From: Amia ocellicauda
Lineage: Eukaryota > Chordata > Actinopteri > Amiiformes > Amiidae
Direction of reading: 5' to 3'
NCBI RefSeq assembly: GCF_036373705.1
Contig: NC_089855.1
Location: 12,985,719-13,049,718 of the forward strand
DNA: 64,000 nucleotides
A program made the position numbers and the translations under genes. Positions 35,601 through 47,100 of the stretch are shown in pieces. The notes beneath the pieces were generated by a model, which was given only the letters and a program-made list of their open reading frames with translations, ran no database searches and had not been told where the DNA came from. Positions within the stretch are counted from its first letter, which is position 1. The number at the start of each line of letters is the position of its first letter.

Positions 35601-38600
35601 TTTTCATTTTAAACTTTCATGAGCTGTGGGCATATTCTCCCATTTCTGTTCTTATCACGGCTATCCAATAACTGACCTTGATATTCACAGGGTTGATGCT
35701 TCATAGATCAATTATTTAGTTAATTAGTTAAAATTGTATCTGCTTGCAGAGCTTTAGCCATTGGAAAGTTAGATACCTGTAGATCCGTCTGGGCTCTGAC
35801 TTTCCAGGCCCTGGGAGAGCTATCATTGGTTTGCATGTGAAAGGTGAAGGTCTGTCTGCTTCCATAGGTTTTTCTAAAAGGACAGGAACAGTCAAACATC
35901 CTTTTAAATTACAAAATAATGTAGGCTTCTAGATCCAAACTGGCAGAAGCCATTTTTGTTTGTCTGTTTGTTTTTTTACCTTAAAAATAAAAATCTTTAA
36001 ATTGATCTCAAATTCAAAACAACAAGTCAATCTGTAGTGTTTAACTTTTGCCTTCCTCTTGTGTATATGGAAAGATGTATGTAGTAAATATCAACCCCCC
36101 CACCGCACAAAGTATTCATGAGGTTAAGTATAACCTGTTCTTAATTCTCATCATATATATATATAATGAGTTCTATAAAGACACCACATATATAGACATG
36201 TGATGTCTTTAATGCAGTACAAAAAAAAGACAGTTTTCCCTAAATACTGTACTCACAGCTTACTGACTCAGGGTTTTCACCAGTGGGTGTGAATGTTTGG
36301 TCTGTATCAGGGTCTCTGTGGTGTTTATTTCTGGCACAGCTTGCCAACATCTAATTCTGTTTGTCTTGCAGTTATTGAGAGAGCCTTCTCACTCAGAAGT
36401 CCATCACCAAGGAATATGGAAAATATTCTTCCTCTCGTGAAAAATATCGTTCCTCCTTTGACATCAAAAAAGCATAAAGGTCAAGATGGAAGGATTGGTA
36501 TCATAGGAGGATGTCAAGAGTAAGTTAACAAGTTTTAATAAGGGCTACATGTAAAAACTCATTTAGACCACTAGGCCTTGAAGAGCAAATGTCTTTGGAA
36601 ATAGTATAATAATTAGGGAAGCCTTGTGTGGAGAACCAAAGACACCCATGTGACCTTCCAAAACTGTGATATCAGTCTGCTTTGGTCTCTTTGAACTGTT
36701 TTAGAAGGGAAATGACATCGCTTTAGTTGGCTGAGGGTGGCCAAGGATGTCTTGTCAGCTATTCAGGCGTACCAGTTATATCTGGACAATTCAGCCCTGC
36801 CATTGAGACCTCCATTCACGATCTAGTAGAGCAGCTTGTGTTCAATCTCCTGGTTACAGGGCCCTTTCTACACTCTGGACACCATCTGAGACCCTTTAGA
36901 CCTAAAATGATATATCCTCACACACTTTCCTCATATATAACAGGTAACAATGTGTCATTGCAGATAATTTAACCTGACTCACTAAATTTAAGCTCCAATA
37001 AATGTTATATTAATCTGAGTATATATTATTTTCAAATAGTCAGCTTCATCTTTGATATGCCAAAAGCTAAAATGAGTAACGCTGGCCCATACTATGAATG
37101 AATGGCATTTAAACGAGGTAAGATGCTGTTCCAGTACCTGGACAATTGGCGTTTTCTGTCCAGTTACACTGAATGTGCATTGTCTATAGCACTGGACAGT
37201 ATGAAGCAGGCTTATTATTGAATACATGTGATTGACAAAGATATTAAATACATTTGTGTTGGTGTTGGATTTCTTTTGAACAGGTACACAGGAGCACCAT
37301 ATTTTGCAGCTATTTCAGCTCTTAAAGCGGTATGTTGAAAACAATTGGCATCCACCCATTTCTTAATTTCAGTGTGCTTGTGGGGTTGTGCATCACAGCT
37401 TAAACTTGCCTCATCTCTTTTGTTTTGTTTTTCCTGTTTTCAGGGGGCAGATGTGTCTCATGTATTTTGTACCAAAGATGCTGCAACTGTAATAAAATCA
37501 TATAGTCCAGAACTGATCGTACATCCAATCCTGTAAGTCTTTTAGTTTGTTTTTCTTTTAACTGTATATACATTTTGCAGAGGTTAGTGTGGATGTTTAT
37601 GTTGCTTATTTAGAAGACTTTTTATCCATCTAAAGAATTAAGTAAATTAAGTCACCACTTTTCTGAAGCATTATACCAGAAAATATAAATATAATTATGT
37701 GTACTATCTGCTTCTTACGTTAATTCTTCACTGCAGGATGAAGAACAGGTGTTTTAATGCAATTCAAAAGGATTTTCTGATAGCATTATTTGACTTTGTG
37801 AAATCCAGCTTTTTAATTTAGGTAGATTAATTTCTAAACCCATATTTAAGAGTGTGTTTGCAAGTAATCAGCCATTTAAAATATATACTTGGTGGTTTTA
37901 GTATTTGTAGCAGATTCGTGTTCATTGAACTTAAGTTTAAATGCTTCCTTTGAGTTATGTCAAATTTTGATTTTTTGTTTTTAAGCGACAGTCCAAATGC
38001 AGTTGCAGAATTTGAGAAGTGGCTGCCAAGGCTTCATAGTATAGTAGTTGGACCGGGTTTAGGCCGAGATGATAAGCTGCTTGAAAACGCTAAGGTAGGT
38101 GTAATGCTAAGTAGATAATACTGTCTCATAACTTTGGCTCTGGTAACCCATCTTTGTAACTCTGTAACTTAACCTGCATGTTTGAGGTTTCATTTTTGTT
38201 TAATTCATTTGGTTAGCAATTACAAGTTGTTTGTGTTGAATTTTTTGTCTGGGATAGGAAGTGGAAGCACGTGAGAAGGTTGCATTGAATAATGGTGTGG
38301 CAAGAATTCAACATAAAATGACATTTTCAACTTTCATTTGGGTTAGCACTGACCTGATGAGTCCCTTTTCCCCACAGTTTAGTTAATGAAGCAAATTGTC
38401 TTGTTTCAGGGTATCATTGGCAAGTCCAGGTCAAGAGATATCCCAATCGTTATTGATGCAGTAAGTACACATTCCCGTCTTCCACTATGTTTAATGGAGG
38501 TCTACGAGAACAAGTTCTGATTTGTAAATGTGCTTTTCACAGGACGGATTGTGGCTCGTATCCCAGCATCCATCTATCATTCAAGGCTACCAGATGGGTA

Positions 38601-40057
38601 TTCTAACTCCGAATGTTATGGAGTTCAGTCGACTGTATGAAGCGGTGGTAAGCTTGAAAATGCAGTGGAATAAGGTCTCTTTCCCTAATGCTTAAAGAAT
38701 ATATAGTTTTTTATAGAGCAGGTTTTAAATTATTTTAAATCAGATAATTGCCTTTAATGTTAACAACTTGTCAAAGGTGTGTAAAAACACAACAACAAGA
38801 GAAAATGCTATTAATTACAGATAATCTGTTCTTAGAACTGATGTGCTGGTATAAGCATGTTTACTGTTCTTCTCTGTACTTTCTATGAATGCCTTTGCAG
38901 TTAACAATGTCAGGATGCAGTAACATCTTTCTTACTACAGTGCCAGGACTCCATGGACAGCAGTGACAAAAAGAGAAATGTCATGCGTCTCAGCGAAGCC
39001 ATGGGAAACCTGACTGTTGTCCTGAAAGGCGAAGAGGACATCATTTTTGATGGAGACAAAAGTTAGTTTATAAACATGAATGACATCAAATAAAATACAA
39101 AATCTGTAGCATTATTAATTCACACATCTGTCAGCCTTATTAAATCACATGATTATTTTATAAAATCCATCCCGTTTAAATTGTATACATTTTGAAAGGC
39201 AGTGTCATATTGTAGTGTGTGCACTGCCTATACGTTTGTGTTCATCAATTCAGCCTGCCATACAAACACAAAAAATGCATTTGTATAATGCTGAAGTACT
39301 TAAAATGGGTAGCAGCTCTGCCTTGTATATCTGCATCAAGAAGCAGTCACTTAATTTAAATATATGTCTTAATCGGTTCGTGTTTTTAACCATCTACACA
39401 AAAGTCTACACCCTCAGAGCTCCACCAGCAAATGTATATTTTATTTCTTAATTTCCACAGTGGTGGTCTGCAGCCATGAAGGCAGCAGCCGCAGATGTGG
39501 GGGGCAGGGTGACCTCTTGTCTGGCTGTCTCGGAGTCATGGCACATTGGGCATTTATGTCAACGACCGAAAAAACAAATGGGTAAGAAGTCTACACTATA
39601 ACTGAAACCGAAGCTTTTTCCTGTAGCAGTGTGCTCATGGAAAACTTACTTATGAACAAATGTGTACACAGATGTACATGGTTTTCGTATGTTGTCTTGC
39701 TTGAAATGTTATGCAGTCCAAGATGGGCATCTATAGTCCTTGTCTGGAATTCTATAACTGTGGACATTTACAGGTTTTTCTTCTTTATTATATTATAGAC
39801 CCTTTCTGTATTAAGATGTAGACAGAGAGCAATAGTTTAAACTGTACTTGATTATACTACACAGGCTTTAAATATTAAGATACCCCCGCCCTCTCCCCTT
39901 TTGCAGAGTCAAGCCCTCTCTCATCGCTGCATTCGGAGCCTGTAGTCTCACTCGCCAGTGCAACCGACAAGCTTTCCACAGGCACGGCCGGGCCACCACC
40001 ACCACCGACATGATCGCAGAAATCGGCGCGGCCTTTAAAAAACTTTTTGAGAGTTAA
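32601..40057 (+). CDS. NAXD: ATP/ADP-dependent (S)-NAD(P)H-hydrate dehydratase
   Basis: Converts damaged (S)-NADHX and NADPHX back to NADH/NADPH, working with the epimerase NAXE. Two alternative first exons (32601-32664 or 32776-32869) join exon 2 at 36372-36519. Then come 37284-37329, 37444-37532, 37986-38094, 38410-38460, 38543-38647, 38941-39061, 39461-39581 and 39907-40057. Phases fit throughout. The downstream first exon gives 344 residues and the upstream one 334; human forms are similar. In the 344-residue numbering: YTGAPYFAA (81-89), GPGLGRD (148-154), VIDADGLWL (175-183), LTPN, and the nucleotide-binding/catalytic GGQGDLLSG (268-276) with the key Asp at 272. An in-frame ATG at 36416 (MENILPLV) could start a cytosolic form. 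Intron 1 (about 3.5 kb) contains another gene. Confidence 0.96.
32776..32869 (+). CDS. NAXD: NAXD alternative first exon 1b (signal-peptide/anchor-type N-terminus)
   Basis: ATG at 32776 opens MAMQWGRG followed by the hydrophobic stretch [19 protein letters not shown] and then MHDE. The exon ends in phase 1 at GAA-G with donor GTAAAG (32870). It joins exon 2 as [12 protein letters not shown], close to the residues known around this junction in mammals. It starts 111 bp downstream of the end of exon 1a, so one promoter region could serve both. Confidence 0.82.
33282..33289. promoter_or_regulatory. Perfect CRE palindrome TGACGTCA
   Basis: Full cAMP-response-element consensus in CpG-rich DNA about 340 bp upstream of the ATG of the nested Myb/SANT-like gene. 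It could serve that gene or act within NAXD intron 1. Confidence 0.6.
33628..35368 (+). CDS. Myb/SANT-like (trihelix) DNA-binding domain protein, nested in NAXD intron 1
   Basis: Two exons: 33628-34135 (ATG at 33628, phase-1 donor A|GTAAGT) and 34875-35368 (acceptor TTGCAG, stop TAA at 35366-35368), 333 residues. Residues about 7-100 form a Myb/SANT-like domain of the trihelix type: [15 protein letters not shown], then [37 protein letters not shown] and [14 protein letters not shown]. An acidic stretch (about 110-150) follows, then a basic KRSKKRY block and a charged, probably coiled-coil helix ([20 protein letters not shown] onward). The tail is rich in Pro and His. AATAAA at 35463-35468 supports a 3' end. 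A transcription-factor role is inferred from the domain only. Similar domains occur in ZSCAN/MSANTD proteins and in Harbinger transposon accessory proteins. I cannot name the orthologue. Confidence 0.72.
35463..35468 (+). terminator. Poly(A) signal for the nested Myb/SANT-like gene
   Basis: AATAAA 95 bp after the stop codon; another AATAAA lies about 25 bp further on. Confidence 0.5.
35520..36371 (+). other. Rest of NAXD intron 1
   Basis: AT-rich, no gene. It contains a short AT tract (about 36152-36163) and two small hairpins: AGGTTA/TAACCT at 36121-36136, and 13-bp arms with one mismatch around an 8-nt loop at 36177-36210. The intron ends with the NAXD exon 2 acceptor TTGCAG. Confidence 0.5.
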
Positions 40058-40309
40058 ACCTGGACAGGTTTCAGCACAGGGAAAGACAAAGGTCACCAGC
40101 CTTCCTGCACGTGCCGTAGTTAAGTTTGAGGTGCAACATACTTTGACGTGCGGCAGCAAGCTTAATTAGCTCTTTCGAAGTCAAAAGACCTTTTAGCAGT
40201 AGACTTTCTAAACAACCGTAAGAAAGTAACTTCTTGAGTGAAAGGAGAACTGCAGAGGTTTCTCAACAAGAGCAGATTTGAATGGTGTTCAGTGTCACAA
40301 TTGTCAATT

Positions 40310-40418
40310 AATAAACTGGGCTTCCCACACATTTGAATCATCACTATAAAACTGAGGCCAGAGAGGATGTCTTGCCATCTGTTCCCACCCATTTCCACAG
40401 ATTGCTCCATATAATAAA
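40310..40418 (+). terminator. NAXD: NAXD poly(A) signals
   Basis: AATAAA at 40310-40315 and 40413-40418, 250-360 bp after the NAXD stop. Confidence 0.55.
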
Positions 40419-43400
40419 TGCAATTGCAATATTTCCCTTTTAAAAAAACAGTACAGTGGTTCAGTATTCTGATTGAGATGTTTTAAAGTGTGTAACGTTT
40501 GGAGTTTCCACAGCGTTTTCAGATATACAGGTTTTTTGAATTGGGTTTTTTCATGTTTTATGAATTATCTGTAAATTCTGTGGCTTTGTATATACACACA
40601 CCATAGATAGATAATAGGATACAAAAGTGGGTTCACTTGAGGTCTGGTAAGAAGTTGCTCATGGATTTTAACAAGTGGCACAGTAAGCAGTACATCTTGT
40701 TTGTTGTTCATGCAACCCTTACATATATATTTAAAGGTGTTTTTGTTGTGTTTGAGATCTTTGTTACCTATTTGACACCTTTTTTGAAGTATTACAGTAT
40801 TTGCTGTGAAATGTTTATGAAAAGGATGGATCAAAGGAAAACACAGAGGGTTTTAAGGAAACTCCCACTTAAAACAAAACTGTGTAGTTTATCAATACAA
40901 ATGTGTTTATGGACAAATTAAAGCAGTCCATTCAAAATAGTTTTAAATAAGTGCAGCACTCTTATTTTTATACACCCCCCCCAAAACTGTGATCTTTAGT
41001 TTTTTCAGCCTATCCCATTTCAGGATATGCCTTTCATCTCTGTGTGGAGTTACTAGATAATTGAAGCTGGGATGAATCCAGAGGACACTACCCTCTCTCC
41101 CCTCGTCCTTCAGAAGCATGGGGGAAATGGCTTTTTATTTTCTCTCTCCTGGCACTTTACTGTTCCCCTGCTGCCAAGTTTAGCACGGCTCTCTCTCTCC
41201 CTGCTGTCTTCTCATTGTTTTCTATGTGCCTCCTGGTGCAGCTCTGTCGTTCTTAGATGAGCTTGAGGTACCTTCATACCTTATCGTAGTTCATAAGCTC
41301 AGCACATTTCGGCTAATCTTCACTGGCTGCTTGATTTTATCTTCCTTACACTCGGCTCTGTTCAGTGGTGGGGCAAACTGCCTAGATGGTATCTAGACTG
41401 TACAGGTAGAGCTCATACTACATCTATTTACTTTACAACCTGGAAAATGTCACTAGTATAACACTACCCATAATAGAAGATTAGATTGCAAGCACCTTGT
41501 TTTAATTTTTAGTTGGATGTGCTTACAGCTGCACCTCACCTGTTTTCACCTTGCAGTGTATTAGCATCACTTAATAACTTACTACAGTGTGTTCTGTGTT
41601 TTTCTGGTAAACCACTCTACAATATGTTACTTTTGCACTATATACCTTTCTACACTTCCTTACATTTATAATGTGATGGGTCTTTTGAATGCAAGATGGA
41701 TTGGATAAAGGCATAAGCCAAATACATTCATAATAACAAAAAAGTCCTGCTCCCCTGAGCACTGATACTACTCATGTCTTCCTTACCGGACAACAGTAAC
41801 ATAGGATTAGTTAGCGAGCAGACCAAACAAAGTATGAAAAAATAAATTTAGACCATTCAGGCATGACAATCATTCTTTAAAATGGTAATACTCACTGCTG
41901 GCCCTGGAGAGACATACCCCTGCAGGCTGGATGGGTAATTTAACTCCACAATGGTGTGGGACAGGAAAAAATGTTTATGTGGACAGAAATTCTATAATTG
42001 GTTCATTTAAGTCATCGAAAGCTCATGTGGAATGAAAAATAAAAGACCAGGCGTTTCTCCAAGATCAGGAGTTAGTGTCACTAAAACCTTTGCAGTTTTC
42101 CTTCCAGTGAATTTAGACAAGAATGTAACTAAACTACTGTAGAACCATGTAATTTTTCCCCTTTTTGTTAACTTCCCTTAACTTAGGCAAAATAAACTGA
42201 TTTGGAAAATCTAGTCCTATTAAGTCTCCCATTTTCTTAATTTATATTTTCTGTAAAACGTTTGTAGAATTTATAAAACAGCAGGGCACATACTTATTTC
42301 TATGCATACCATTGGCTTAATAAATCCACTTCATTATGTTTTATTGGGTACTGAATCTATCTTGTCATTGCTGTGTCCCCTAAAGAGTCCAAACCAAAAT
42401 ACTGTCTGCAGCCTTCTTTATGAAGTGACATCATAAAGCCCATTCATGTTTCAGCTTGACATTTTGCTGGAGTGTAGAAAATGACCAGAAGCCAATCATA
42501 TTTTTCTTCCTTTCTTGTGCGACTAGTGTGAAATGTTCTCCAAAGCTAAGCTACTTTTAAAATTCTTAAACATTTATCAGAAGAGTGCTGTTAAATACAT
42601 TAACCAAACTTCTCACCTCATGCTTTATCTTCCTTATTGTTGCAAAAGTCCACACATTGGCTAACTCTTAATCAATTGTGCAATTAAAAAATTATTTATA
42701 CTGACTTTTTAAAACACTGAGCTGTTATGTATGCCATGTTATGTATGTTATGTATGGTCCTTTACATTTAAGGAAAGTAGGATTTGGTGATTAATTTAAT
42801 ACATTATGTTGAATAAATTATAGGCCTACATATTGTATCAATATCTTTTATAAGGGGGTGGAGGTGAATTTTTAACTGCCATTCCATAAAAATAAATTAT
42901 TCTGCACCTATAGCAATTTATTATAGTATAGCCATCCATGTTCCATGTGGATATTCTATGTGACGGTAGGGGATTTAAGCAGTTTAACTCAAGCCACACA
43001 TTAAAATATTTTGTATTGATAAATATATAAATTAAGCAGAGGAAGACAACATGATAACAAAGGAGAAGTGTTTTAGCTTGGCATTTTAGCTTGATTAAAT
43101 AGATACAAATAAAGGTAGATGGACCAAGATAGAAAGACATACAAATAGCAATATGAAGTACAGATTTTAACTGGGTGTAATTCCTACACTGTTCACCCAA
43201 CAATCTTGATTGTTTCCTTTCAAATCCATGAAGACCAGAGCCAGCAGACTTTGCAAACCTGATTAGTGTTTTTTCTAAATATAATGTGTCTCTATGACTT
43301 GATGTAGTGAAAATTCACACTAACATGTTTCATGCCAAATTAATGAGATTGGCACAGCCAGTGGTCTTTAATCAGGTCAAGTCATTCAGCCTTCCTGGAG

Positions 43401-44119
43401 CTCCTGATGACATTTCACTCGGTACTGGGCTTTGACATGGTGCAATATCTTTGGTGATCCCCTTGAATGCATACTTTTGATGCTGAATGGCTTTTTAAAA
43501 TTAGAGCTTCTGGATTTTAGAATTTATTTATGCATAATCTACTTGCTATTTTGCATTTTTTGTTTTTCTGGACAGCACATAGTCATAATTAAACAGAGAA
43601 CTTAAATTTGAGGATGGGGGCTCTCCGCAGGACTTCACACCTTGCTGTTGAGCCAAGTTTTTTCAGCTTGCTTTGAGTCATGACATGAATGATATTGTAC
43701 TTCTTGTAGAATTTCTTGTTTTAACTGAACACTTGTTAAATATTGTACAACAACAGCAAACTTTGAAAATGTTTAATCAGTAAATCAATAAGTAAAACAA
43801 AAATCTGTTTTAAACATGGGTATGTTGATCAAAAATCAATGAGGAAAACCAAGACCTCTTCTCTCATTTTCCATTTCACTCAGCTTATCATCACTGTATT
43901 AAATAGAAACAAGAGAAGAGCCCTTGAGTCTCCTCAGGCCATTAGTGACAGCACTTGATATGTGCTGCGGCCCCCAAGGAAACTGAGAAGAATAACGGGG
44001 AGATCAGACCGCTTTAAATGCCAGTTTAAAGTGCTAAGATGAGGTGAGAACAGCAGAGTCTCCCACTTGCCAATTCAACTGCCAGCAGCCTCTGAACTGG
44101 GAATAGCAGTTTGCTGACA
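40419..44119. other. Intergenic DNA between the 3' ends of NAXD and CARS2
   Basis: About 3.7 kb, mostly AT-rich. Around 41690-41730 a stretch resembling a degraded SINE tail (ATTGGATAAAGGCATAAGCC) is followed by AT-rich sequence. The segment 43900-44119 abuts the CARS2 stop and is probably its 3' UTR. No gene recognised. Confidence 0.45.
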
Positions 44120-44197
44120 TTATTCTGAAGTCCCATCATGTTTCAGCATCTCCAATCTCTTCTCTGTAATCTCCCACGTTGAACTATTACCTCTGTC
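44120..44197 (-). CDS. CARS2: CARS2 terminal exon (26 codons)
   Basis: Reads [20 protein letters not shown] and ends at TAA (44122-44120). Acceptor TTTTTCAG precedes it. The preceding exon ends IHIK at donor GTTAGC (45063), and the human protein continues after INIK with a similar DRSS...STWE segment. The phase is 0 on both sides. It is too short to stand out in an ORF scan. Confidence 0.85.
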   Translation of the reverse strand, partial: DRGNSSTWEITEKRLEMLKHDGTSE

Positions 44198-47100
44198 CTG
44201 AAAAATCAAACAAACACTGTGAATATTCTGAAGACATTTTCTTCATGTTTGTTATTCACAGTGACTAGAGTGAAAGAAAGATTACCATATCAACAAATAC
44301 TGGACTGATGTAGTAAACGTAATTTTGAATCACCTTGTACTTAGCTTCAAGTTTTGAATAAACATTCAGTCACAATAATAATGATAAAGAACTATTTTAA
44401 GCCTAACTTTTCAATTTCACTCAGATCTGCTGTTCTATAGATGTCACGGTGAAGTCACCTTGCGTCTCCTCTATAGTATTAGATTAACCAGAGTCAGCAC
44501 ATGGTATCTCTTCCTAATATGAGACACCCCAGGACCAAATCAGGGATTAAAGTGACAATGCCTGCACACCAGGTCTTCTTCAGCAAGGCCTGTTAATTAC
44601 TATTATTTTATTTACTACATTTCTAGCATTTTGTTTTCTATTCAGTACAAGCTGAAATCATTATTTTATACAATCAACTATTCTATAATTCCTCTGTTAA
44701 AAAAAAACATAGGCTCAATGAATACATTTAATCTCTAAATCATTAAAAAGAATAATTTTGTTTCTCTGTTCTTCATTTTGACACTGCTGGGTCCGATTTA
44801 TAAACAACCACCAAACTTACAATGTAACAGTCATTTAACAATGAAATAACAGCTACATAAGAGTGCCAGGACATGAATGATGAATAACATTTCCTTGTTA
44901 TTCCTCCTTAAATTCACTAATGGTGAAGAAAATAATCTGTCATCTGAAATCTGTGTAGTACTGGACAGCAACAATTCGAATCTACATGGTTCACAATTTA
45001 TATTAATTATATCCATAGACTTTATCCTGACAATATTTTTTTGAGCAGTTGAGCAGCGCTAACCTTTATATGAATCCCAAAAGGTGCGAGATCTTGCCGA
45101 AACACATCACAGGCTATGAGCAAACACTCTCGTTCTGCTATAAGCTCTCTCTTGCGCTGCTTTATTTTGGCTTTTTCCTCCTGTGTTGGTTGGCTGCTTT
45201 CCGATGACAGAGCAGCCAGCTCATCCACGGCCAAAGCATATCTCCGTACCTGGCTGCGGAACTTCACTAGTTGTTCAACAACATTATGCAGAGAATTAGT
45301 TGAACCTCCTCCTTTTGCCTGCTGAGAAAGACCGAACAAAAACAGTTGGAGTTTAATCAAATTTTCATGCATCCACCCATTTCCAATAACCACTTAATCC
45401 AGTATAGGGTCATGGTGAGCCAGAGCCTACTAGGCACAGGGCACAAAAAACATAGTACAACTGGGAAATGGCGAAAAATGCCAAAACCACCATGTTCCCT
45501 AGTAGAAGGAAAATGATTATGTACAATATAAATGTCTAATTACTTTTTAATATGGCCAAAACAAAAAAAGGAAAGAAAAAGATCAACCTGTTTCTAACTC
45601 CACTGTGAAGGTGAAGGTTTGCTTCAACAAGGGAGCACTTGGTATAATTATTGTTGAGACAACTGGAAAGTTAAAACAAAGCAGTGCATTCCATGCTTTT
45701 ATTTCTGTCAGAATTAAATCAAATCATAACTACCAAATCATTTGAAACAGTTTACTGAGGACAGAAGGACGTACAGAAGCAGTAATGAAGTCTTTTACTA
45801 ATGTAATTAATGTTACTAATGACTGACCTGTCTGTCCTGTAAATCAAACCCAACTACATCCAGGAATGTCGTAATATATGACTGGATAGCTCCAAAAACC
45901 ACAGGACTTCGGCAGGATCGACCCTGTTAAAAAATAAACAGTAATGAATGAAAAAGTAATGCTTGCGGAAAGTACATTTTTTATTGATCAAAGAAACATT
46001 CAGTATATCAGCTAAAGTAATGAACTCCTCAGTGGGTTTAATTTTACAAACCTGCAGACAAACACAATCCCTTCATCATCTACATCATTAGACCTTAGCG
46101 GTACAAGGACAGCATGTTGATTTGGCAGCATGGACAAGAAACTATGTTAAAAACGTGTATCTCATTATATGCGTCTCAATAAAGCCGTATATAATCGCCT
46201 TGCCCGTCCACAGGCGGCAGACGCAGCCATCTTCTGAGCATCCGAGCCTAATAGGTTACCTTGGCAACTCCCTGAAGCTGTTGGTTGCTATGGTGAATGA
46301 GGCTCATAATTGCATCGACAGCCCTTGGGGTGTCAAAGTCATTTGCCAGAGCTTTCTGAACATTTACTTTTGTTGTGGCTAACCTTGGGGGAAACAAAGA
46401 ATAGCATATTATATAGACATACATTTACACACAAAACACACTCATAGCAAGAATGCACTGTATGTACAATTTTGGAGAAGACGATTCGATTACTTTTGCG
46501 AACATCTGCTTAAACAATTATTCCAAATGACATTTTAGATTAACACAGAATATCAACAGTCTTATAGGAAAAAAATCAGATTTTTATAGTGACAAACGTT
46601 TGCTTTTGAACCTGATCAATGTTTACATCTTATGCTCTGCAGTACCCACAAAAAATCAAACATGGAAAGTGTTTAAAACTCAATAGATATTTATAATTGA
46701 TAATAGTTCTATGGGGGGGATACTGTCAGTGAATACTGTGGTATAATATTCTTCAACTAAGTTATAAATTAGCAGCCCTGACTCAGGATCAGTAGGTATT
46801 TCCTTGCCTCCCAAGGTATGTGCCAGATTTATCCATCGATAAGCTCTGAATTGATGCAAATATAAATAAATTTGTACTGCTTACTGGACTGTTTAACTCC
46901 TGGTGTGTAAATAAGCAAGTTACAACTGCAAATATTCATTGCATCAAAAATGGGAAGGCTTTCAATTAGAAGATACTAAAGAAATCAGGATGAGTAACAA
47001 TACACGTCACTCACTCAGCTAAATACCAATTTGAGGAAAGCGCGATAAAGCGGTTTTAAATGTATATCCATATTTTATTGTATTCATTCAACTATTCAAT

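Noticed and set aside
43240..43560. Possible conserved non-coding element between NAXD and CARS2
   Set aside because: It looked compositionally distinct, but no motif supports it and conservation cannot be judged without alignment.
45022..45393. 123-codon frame as the complete CARS2 C-terminus
   Set aside because: Its first part is intron before the CTCAG acceptor at 45321, and its last 14 codons lie beyond a donor that splices to a conserved terminal exon.
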